DNA from: Mastigias papua | Lineage: Eukaryota; Cnidaria; Scyphozoa; Rhizostomeae; Mastigiidae | Direction of reading: 5' to 3' | Length of the DNA stretch: 64,000 nt | NCBI GenBank assembly: GCA_964019165.1 | Contig: OZ025269.1 | Coordinates: 7,974,669 to 8,038,668 of the forward strand | Position numbers and translations under genes: made by a program | Notes under the pieces: generated by a model | What the model was told of the DNA's origin: nothing | Seen by the model: only the letters and a program-made list of their open reading frames with translations | The model's database searches: none | In this document: in pieces, positions 57,509 through 64,000 of the stretch | Layout: each line of letters begins with the position of its first letter | How positions within the stretch are numbered: position 1 is the first letter of the stretch

Positions 57509-57870
57509 TCACGCACAAGTGACTGCTAGCGCAGCTGAATATTGAATTTCCTCCTGTTTTTGTGTGAAGGTAGATTGCATTTCAGGGTCATATGTGTGGT
57601 ATATGATGTCTCCGTAACCCAAATGGGGCTTTACATAGAGCTTATATATTTGGTGAAGCATATTTCTAGATCCGTATTGCGAAAAGTACTTTATCTCACC
57701 TATGCCCCTTCTTGCTCTTACGTTAGCTTCCCTTATATGACTCAAAATTTAATTTAGCGTCGAGAGTAGACCCTAAGTGTCTGTGGTCAGGTTTTGCAAT
57801 TATCACCTCGGGTTCCCAGAATAGGGGAGGATAGGATGATCAAATTCTGTTACAAGAAAATTTTTTTCTT
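57509..57870 (-). pseudogene. LINE reverse transcriptase C-terminal fragment
   Basis: SHIREANVRARRGIGEIKYF, then QYGSRNMLHQIYKLYVKPHL and GYGDIIYH are the typical RT-thumb motif of Jockey/CR1/RTE-like LINEs. Upstream VNVDKTEEKNFL fits the block after the catalytic site. Stops and shifts present. Confidence 0.72.
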
Positions 57871-58820
57871 CTGTTTTATCCACATTAACATGCATTTCCC
57901 TTTAGTATATGAAGGCTCCATTAATTATCATACACGAAAAGACCTCATTGAAGGTCTGGAGCTCATTTTTATCAATTTTAGTCTCCAAAGCGTTGACCAT
58001 GTATAGCTTTCAGCTTAGATGAATTCATTCTCAATGTTACTAAAATGCTTATAATAGTGTAGTTGAAATTCATTTTGATAATTTCAATACACGAGGAAAA
58101 CCTGAAATGCTGCCTTTACAGCTATCATTTAATAGCAAGCATTGCATTCACCCAATGATACCAAATCTAGCTCTTCTTGCTAGATCCTGCGTTGTGTTCA
58201 TAAACCACATACTTTTAGACAGAACTAGTAGAATAAGCAAATGCATAGTAACAACCCCTACGCTAAGTCTGCCTGTTGATCTGAACCGTATTCATACGAG
58301 GTTCCGGTCACCCGTTCTCGTTTAGTTTTCTTTAGATGATGATGATAAGTCTAACACAAATGATATTACCTATGACACTGAAACGAATGAGGATGTCAAC
58401 CTCATTGGTACTGATCTAGAGGGTTCTTTTGAGCCAAAGCTGTTTGACATAAATGATCCAGGTGCCTTGATTCGTGATTGAGAAGAAGGTTTGTCTCACT
58501 TTCGTATTCAAGACTCTGATCCAAATTCATTGCCTTGTTGATTGGAATATCGAAGAATTAAAATAAATTGACATTAGAATTCGCAAGATCATAAATATGA
58601 ATGGCAGTCTTCACACTAACTGCTACATTGATAGATTGTATATTCCTAAGGTACCAAGGTGGAAGGGATCTGAAGCCGGTCCAGACTTTATTTGAATGAA
58701 GAATAGCTTCTTTGCGCAATGATCTCGGAAAGCTTAAGGACAGAAACGCTGCAGTGAGCTTTATTCTACCAAGAAGAAATAAATTGTCCATTAAATGTAG
58801 GCAGAGAACTAATGAGCAAT
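57871..58820. other. RPAP1 intron stretch, nothing recognised
   Basis: The frame at 58558-58791 (minus) is not recognised. Confidence 0.35.
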
Positions 58821-58992
58821 AATAGCATCACTATAATTCCTGACGAGACACCTAAAGTAAGCTCTGGAATAGCCTACTTTAAAAGCATTAAAACTCTTGC
58901 AGAATTTAAAAGGCAAATTAAACGATGGAAAGATAACTGCAACTGCGAGTTATGCAGTAAATTCATTAGCCATATGGGTTTCCTAACTTAAC
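58821..58992 (+). pseudogene. LINE 3'-terminal coding fragment
   Basis: LWNSL in one frame, then FKSIKTLAEFKRQIKRWKD and CNCELCSKFISHMGFLT ending in a stop at 58992. The pattern W-N-x-L-P ... F-K-x-x-I-K-x-W ... C-x-C-x-L-C is the usual end of CR1/Jockey-type RT proteins. Confidence 0.6.
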
Positions 58993-59214
58993 TTTATTTT
59001 CATCTTCTTTGTAAATATATTATTATCATTTTATTGTCTTATTATCATAAGTACTTTTGTTTGTAAGTAGTAGGCTTTAATTTGCTTACTTATTAACTAT
59101 GCATTTATTTATCTACGGCTACTGTACATAATTGCATGGTAATAGTAATAATTATTATGCACGAAACGAGGTCGTGAAAAATATAATCGGAAAGAAAGGA
59201 TAGGGTTTTGGTTA

Positions 59215-59370
59215 AGCGGGCTCAGGTCACTTTGGAAAGACAGCGTGTATGTTGCTGTACGTCGGATAGAACCAACAGGAGCAGTCAGTGAAGTAGAACG
59301 TGAAGATGGGAGCTATCGATGACGTACATTACATCCTAATCTGTTACTTCCTTGTCCTTATTTACCCCGT
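59215..59370 (+). pseudogene. Ty3/gypsy polyprotein C-terminal scrap
   Basis: WKDSVYVAVRRIEPTG, EVEREDGSYR, stop, RTLHPNLLLPCPYLP: the tail that follows gypsy integrases (RTLHRNLLLPC...LP). No further parts recognised around it. Confidence 0.65.
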
Positions 59371-61859
59371 GAATCCTACCAAAACTTATCTTCTACAGCA
59401 CAAAGAAATAACAATGCTTCAGTGACTGCAGCTAAAGACAAATCTGGTTCGGATACATCTATTGAGGCAGATACCCAGTGATACCAGACGAAGGTGACGC
59501 TAGATTCAGCAAACATATGATGAACAGAGTAATCATACATCTTCATTCATTTTCACTGGCATCTGCGTTTTCCAGTCGGAAATATTTGATACCATACAGT
59601 CTACACCTTAAGAACAGGCCGCATTTGTGGCGCCAGGTCCGTCTAATGAACCGGTTAGGGGAACAGCATCACCACAAAGTGAACAAAGCATGCTTCAAAG
59701 TCGACCTCAGCGATCATGATAGCCACCTAACCTACTATAATGCTATTCCCTCTTACAGCCAGTCAGTTCCCAAGCTATGATCTCTAATGTTACTTTGCCA
59801 GAATGCTTAGGGCAGATGAGATTGCACATGAACCGTCTGTTTACAACGAGCATTCTCAGGTATTTGTGGCACAGGTACCATTCGGACAATACATGCCCCT
59901 TGGACTCGTTGGGACCTTATACCCCAAGACCAATACCAGCTGTGTTTGATTATCAACTTTGACACAGCTCTAATTCATTTAGATATGCATTTTGTTATTC
60001 ATACTGGAATATCTAGTTGTGTTGTTTTGTTGTCTCATTCGTGGAAACTTCACTTTGACCAACTATGTATTGTGAGTTGATTCTTCGGTCAGTCAATCTA
60101 CAAGCCATTTCGTGCCATGACCCCATAAAGCACGATTCCTCATGTTTTTATACATTTGTGAATACGCTAAATACGTCTTCAGCATATTTATATTGTAATG
60201 TAGCCACTATTTTTCCGTAAACTGCTTCAATACCTCTTGATTCATTGGATACTGAAAGTGTAGAGTGGTGCTGGTAATCTTGTCGATTGCTTCCACCCTA
60301 TTTTTCCAAGGGAGTAGCTTCCTTGAAGGAGCGAGATATCCTTGGTAGTCATTGGAATAACATGTTGTTTCTTCATATGCTATTTCACACTGAAAATTAC
60401 TAATGAGTCATCTGTTATGTATGTATGCAATGTTTGGGCAAACTTTTACCCCCCCCCCTTGCTTTACCCCCCCCTTGCTTCCTCCATCCACATCTACTGC
60501 ATACTCTTATGCCTCCTCCACAAAAACTGCACACCCTTATGGCTTTTCTTGGCCCACCTGCAGTTGTTGACCTTACCTACTAGCAAACACAAGACCATTC
60601 ATAAGCACGTTGACAGTATTTTAATTTAAATATCTCATTTGTTGTGAATTTCTAAAATAAAATTTTTGACACATCCTTTAAGAAACGTGTGCGTTTATGA
60701 AGACCTAGATATAAGGAAAAGAATAGAACACGAATGAAGCATCACGCTATAAGAATTTTCTTTGACACAAGGTGACCATACTGACAATAAATTAGTCGAA
60801 GATCAACTCTTTATTTTAACATCATTTATGCAAAGTATCCCGGTCAGTCAGTATGACTGATTTTCAGGAGGCGGTGCTTTAAGGAAATACTAATTCTAAC
60901 CCAAAAAGAAGACTAAATGCAATAATATAAAATATCTATTATGCGGCTTTAAACAATCGAAAGCATGTATTTACAAAAATGTGTCTTGCTGTTTATCAAA
61001 AGAAGGCAAAGAAGATGCTTGCCTGGCCTCACAGCAGAGATCATCCTAGACTCTTGCGCCATGGCTTGTAAATGCTTTCTGCCCATTACTGGTTTTTATA
61101 AACGACACTAGTAAACTAGTATCAGCTTTCCTTAGATTATCTGTGCTGCACTCAGAATTTCTTAGAATTATTAAGAGACTTAAAAGCAATTTTTGCTGTC
61201 TCACTTTTAATCAACTCCTCGACAAGTGCAAATTTTAGCTCTTTGATATAAGGTTCAATTGGAGCATCGTATCTGCTATTTGTAGCAGTTCTAGTCGCTC
61301 GATTTTGTGACTTTTGAAGTTAAATTTGATGAAACTCTACGTGGTTTCCCTACGTGTGACAGCAAAATGTGGTCCAACAAGTGAGCGAGAGATTAGTCTT
61401 TTCATCCCCAAGGTACTTAGGGCCATTTTACATGGAAGGTCACCTTCATTGCAGGATCACCCTATTAGAGGAGCCAGAACATAGTCCTCCTTTACATCCA
61501 TACTGGACAAACTAGGTCCACCCTAGGGACACGACTAACTTCATAGTTTGGTTGCAATATTCATGCTTTTATGCAGAGTTCATTTAAGGCTCTTTCTGAC
61601 TGGGCACGAAAGGTTGTCAAACTACAAAATAGCAAATACGTGTCTTGTGGCGTTGGAATTATCAGTTTTGGTTTTTGTATCATTCTTAAATGCTGTTTTT
61701 CAGTAATATAGCCTGATGTTATCAATGTGAATAGCAGAAAAATTTTGCAAATGCCTTCTGCCGCAACGATGAAAACCATTAGAGGAGAGTTACCCTACCT
61801 TCTTGTAGACTGGCCCTTAGTGCTGTACATGAGCTCAATAGGACTGTCATCAATCACAA
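59371..61859. other. RPAP1 intron stretch, nothing recognised
   Basis: Contains C-runs at 60450-60475. Frames at 59478-59962 and 60342-60629 are not recognised. Confidence 0.35.
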
Positions 61860-62210
61860 ATAGAGGAGAGACATGACGATTGAATATGTCTTAATCACAT
61901 GTCAAGGCTGTCTATTCACCTGAAGCCATTCTTTTGGGGGATTCAAGTAGTTGTCAAGCTTTGCAGTGAGATCCTCGTTGCAAGTGGAGGAATAGGATAA
62001 GCTAGACTTGTCAGCATATATCATAATTTTGCAGTACTTTGGGGTAATTAGCAGATCATTCATATTGAGAAAAAAGAGTAGTGGTCCTGAGCAAGACCTT
62101 TAGAATGCCACATGTGATTTTGCCACTTTTCGATTTCACTCTATTAACCTTAGCGAAATATATATATTGCTACATATCTCAATCGTCTCCCAACTGTTTT
62201 ATAACTCCCC
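61860..62210 (-). pseudogene. LINE reverse transcriptase catalytic fragment
   Basis: ITCGIPKGSVLGPLLFFLNM, then NDLLITPKYCKIMIYADKSS, then DLTAKLDNYLNPPKEWLQVN: Jockey/CR1-type RT blocks. The catalytic FADD is YADK here, so the second Asp is lost. Short; surrounded by stops. Confidence 0.8.
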
Positions 62211-62739
62211 GCGGAACTCTCATTAACTGCCACAGGCAAATTTATGTCATTTAGAACATATGTGTGTACTTACTTGTATAGTGTGACACCCCTTTACCCT
62301 ATACGCCAGAATTCGTATATCAGGACTCCCCTTTCACCCATCGGTCCCTAGATACTAAATCGTTAGCCCCTATCAGGGTTTGATATGTTTCATGGAAACT
62401 CCAGACAGTTTTATTCAGAACTTTCTAAGAGCAAATTGAAATACGACCTCAGTTACGAAGTTCAGATTTAATAGAGGCTCAGAATAGCTATAAATTATGC
62501 CTCTCTGGCTCTTTCAGTTTTCAAGTTTCAGTACCCTTTCCATCCAAGTAAGTCCTAAGTATGTAGCCTTTACATCGAGAGAGTGTCCTAGGGCCCTTAA
62601 GACTAATGGTTTTTCCTATTGGGTATTTGACGGCGAACATGAGTTTCCATCTTTGCAAGAGTATTCTACATACTTGTATTTACCTTGTATTTATACTTGT
62701 CCCTTTTGCTAATCTTTCCTTTATTTCAACTCTTTCCAG
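62211..62739. other. End of the last RPAP1 intron
   Basis: No gene. Finishes with a long pyrimidine-rich tract and acceptor tctttccag. Confidence 0.5.
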
Positions 62740-62868
62740 ATCGCCAAGTCTGACATAATTCTGTTTGAGGCTGTGGACGCATCATTAACGAAGGGATTCA
62801 AGACTTACAAGAGTTTACCATCCCATAGACAATGGATTATTGAAAACAGATCAACATTATTGCCTTAG
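62740..62868 (+). CDS. RPAP1: RPAP1 last coding exon (g) with stop
   Basis: Acceptor caactctttccag; starts in phase 0 after exon (f): IAKSDIILFEAVDASLTKGF, KTYKSLPSHRQWIIENRSTL, LP, TAG at 62866-62868. S-x-L-x-x-G-F-x-x-Y-x-x-L-P is the conserved end of RPAP1 proteins. It lies 24.1 kb from exon (f). Confidence 0.88.
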   Translation: MAKSDIILFEAVDASLTKGFKTYKSLPSHRQWIIENRSTLLP

Positions 62869-63559
62869 AAATGCTTAGGGTATTTGTAAGCCAAGTTTTA
62901 GTATTCCCTTGCAGAGAATAATATCCTATGCAAGTTAAGGCATTGATTATTTGTTAGTTTAGTAATTCAAGGGGATAATTCTCGAGGAATTTTCCAGTGC
63001 CTGATATTCATTGTCGTAATCCATCCGTTAACTTTTCCTTTTAATTTCTTTTTCATTGCATTACAAGAGTTTGCAATAGTTCTATTGAAACTTCAAAGTA
63101 GTGCCCTTCTAAAGAAAAGTAGCTGAAGAGCGCAACTTAAGTGAAATTTTAAGCCCTACGACCCTTCATCTTATCATTACAGCAACGTATAATTTACGAC
63201 ACTCACATTCAAACAAATGCACAATTGTTGAAGCATTACAATTGAACTTAGGTGTCAGTCATTGATAACTCTGGGTACCTTGGCAGGTTAGAAATCTAAT
63301 AGATACCAACTATCAGAAAATTATGTTGCAGTTGCACAATATTACAAAATTATTCAAATACCACAATTGCAAACTTCACCTGGCCAGTTTTTATTGTTTT
63401 TGATAAATGTGAAAACTGTATTGCTGCTCTTAATCACATCAGGTGTACTGTTCTAAAGTATGCTACCCCGGTCCTGAACGACATTAAGTATGTGCCGACT
63501 GAAGTTGTCAATGTCTTGGGAAGTGTTAGAATGCTTTAATTCTCATATGTAATTAATTT
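62869..63559 (+). other. Presumed RPAP1 3' UTR and downstream flank
   Basis: No canonical AATAAA was seen close to the stop; the transcript end was not determined. Confidence 0.4.
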
Positions 63560-64000
63560 CTTTCCTTGCAAATAACTCCCATAAGAAAGAAGGGGTTTGA
63601 TGATTGAGAGATTTATAGACTTCAATCGTGAACATCTGCAAATTCTGACATGAACAGTTTTTTCTTCATTTTTAACAAGCAACTCATCAAAAGAATCATC
63701 GTAGGCTCTGAATAGGATACGAAGTGCTCGTTTCTGAACACTGTTAATTTCTTTGTTAGTAGTTTTTCCTCAGAACATCCAGATGAGAGGAGAATACCTG
63801 AAGTATCATATAGCAAAAGAATTATAAAACAATTTGCATTTAGGTTGATTAATTATCTGAGCTACTCAGGAAAGGGAACTAGTATGCCTGTTTGCTTTAT
63901 GGCAGAGAGATTTAACTTGTTCATCAAACGTCAGCTTAGAATCAGTGATGATGGCTTGACTTTGTCGACGGCTGTAATGACCATCTTATCTATCTCTATG
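63560..64000 (-). pseudogene. LINE RT thumb fragment running off the right edge
   Basis: DSKLTFDEQVKSLCHKANRH, NQPKCKLFYNSF, PLIWMF, INSVQKRALRILFRAYDDSF, DELLVKNEEKTVHVR, then in another frame VYKSLNHQTPSFLWELF. These are consecutive blocks of CR1/Jockey-like LINEs. Stops and two frame changes show it is dead. Confidence 0.8.

Overview
This is a window of animal (metazoan, non-vertebrate in character) nuclear DNA. The evidence is intron-containing coding exons with canonical GT/AG junctions, long microsatellites and a dense, heterogeneous transposon load. I cannot place the species. The mix of elements (RLE-type LINEs with AAT tails, BEL/Pao, Ty3 and Ty1/copia LTR elements, a Penelope-like element, a pogo-like transposon) is what one meets in cnidarians, sponges and other invertebrates.

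Host gene. Seven exons on the + strand (21503-21666, 22434-22566, 32869-33034, 37394-37488, 38173-38251, 38576-38647, 62740-62868) join in perfect phase into a 278-residue carboxyl end that I recognise as RPAP1 (RNA polymerase II-associated protein 1). The other mobile elements right of 21503 lie in its introns: a Ty3 element with a copia nested inside it (intron 22567-32868), a Penelope-like element between (TA)n tracts (intron 33035-37393), and a 24-kb last intron (38648-62739) holding a pogo-like DNA transposon and a retrotransposon cluster. Earlier RPAP1 exons were not found.

Left part, 1-20700. 1-4139 (minus) carries two copies (A, B) of one restriction-like-endonuclease (RLE) LINE family; A has a 713-codon open frame running off the left edge. 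4139-12631 (plus) is a head-to-tail row of three elements (C intact, D internally deleted, E with one stop codon) of a second RLE LINE group resembling the R4/Dong clade, separated by (AAT)n. 13027-18800 (minus) is a decayed BEL/Pao retrotransposon interrupted by a Tc1/mariner-type element; 19752-20694 (plus) is a Ty3 integrase remnant.

Right cluster, 39811-55055. A 3.0-kb pogo-like transposon with TA target duplication carries a 490-residue DDD transposase and a divergent accessory gene with a HIRAN-like domain. It is followed by Dong-like copies F, G, H, I and J on the minus strand, then K and L (family A/B) on the plus strand, again jointed at (AAT)n/(ATT)n tracts. The last part, 57500-64000, holds LINE and Ty3 scraps and the final RPAP1 exon.

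The most interesting system is the set of RLE retrotransposons that use (AAT)n both as tail and as target, so that each insertion makes a new landing site. Their 5' leaders share a short block with two small hairpins, and the stem of one of them shows compensatory changes between subfamilies.
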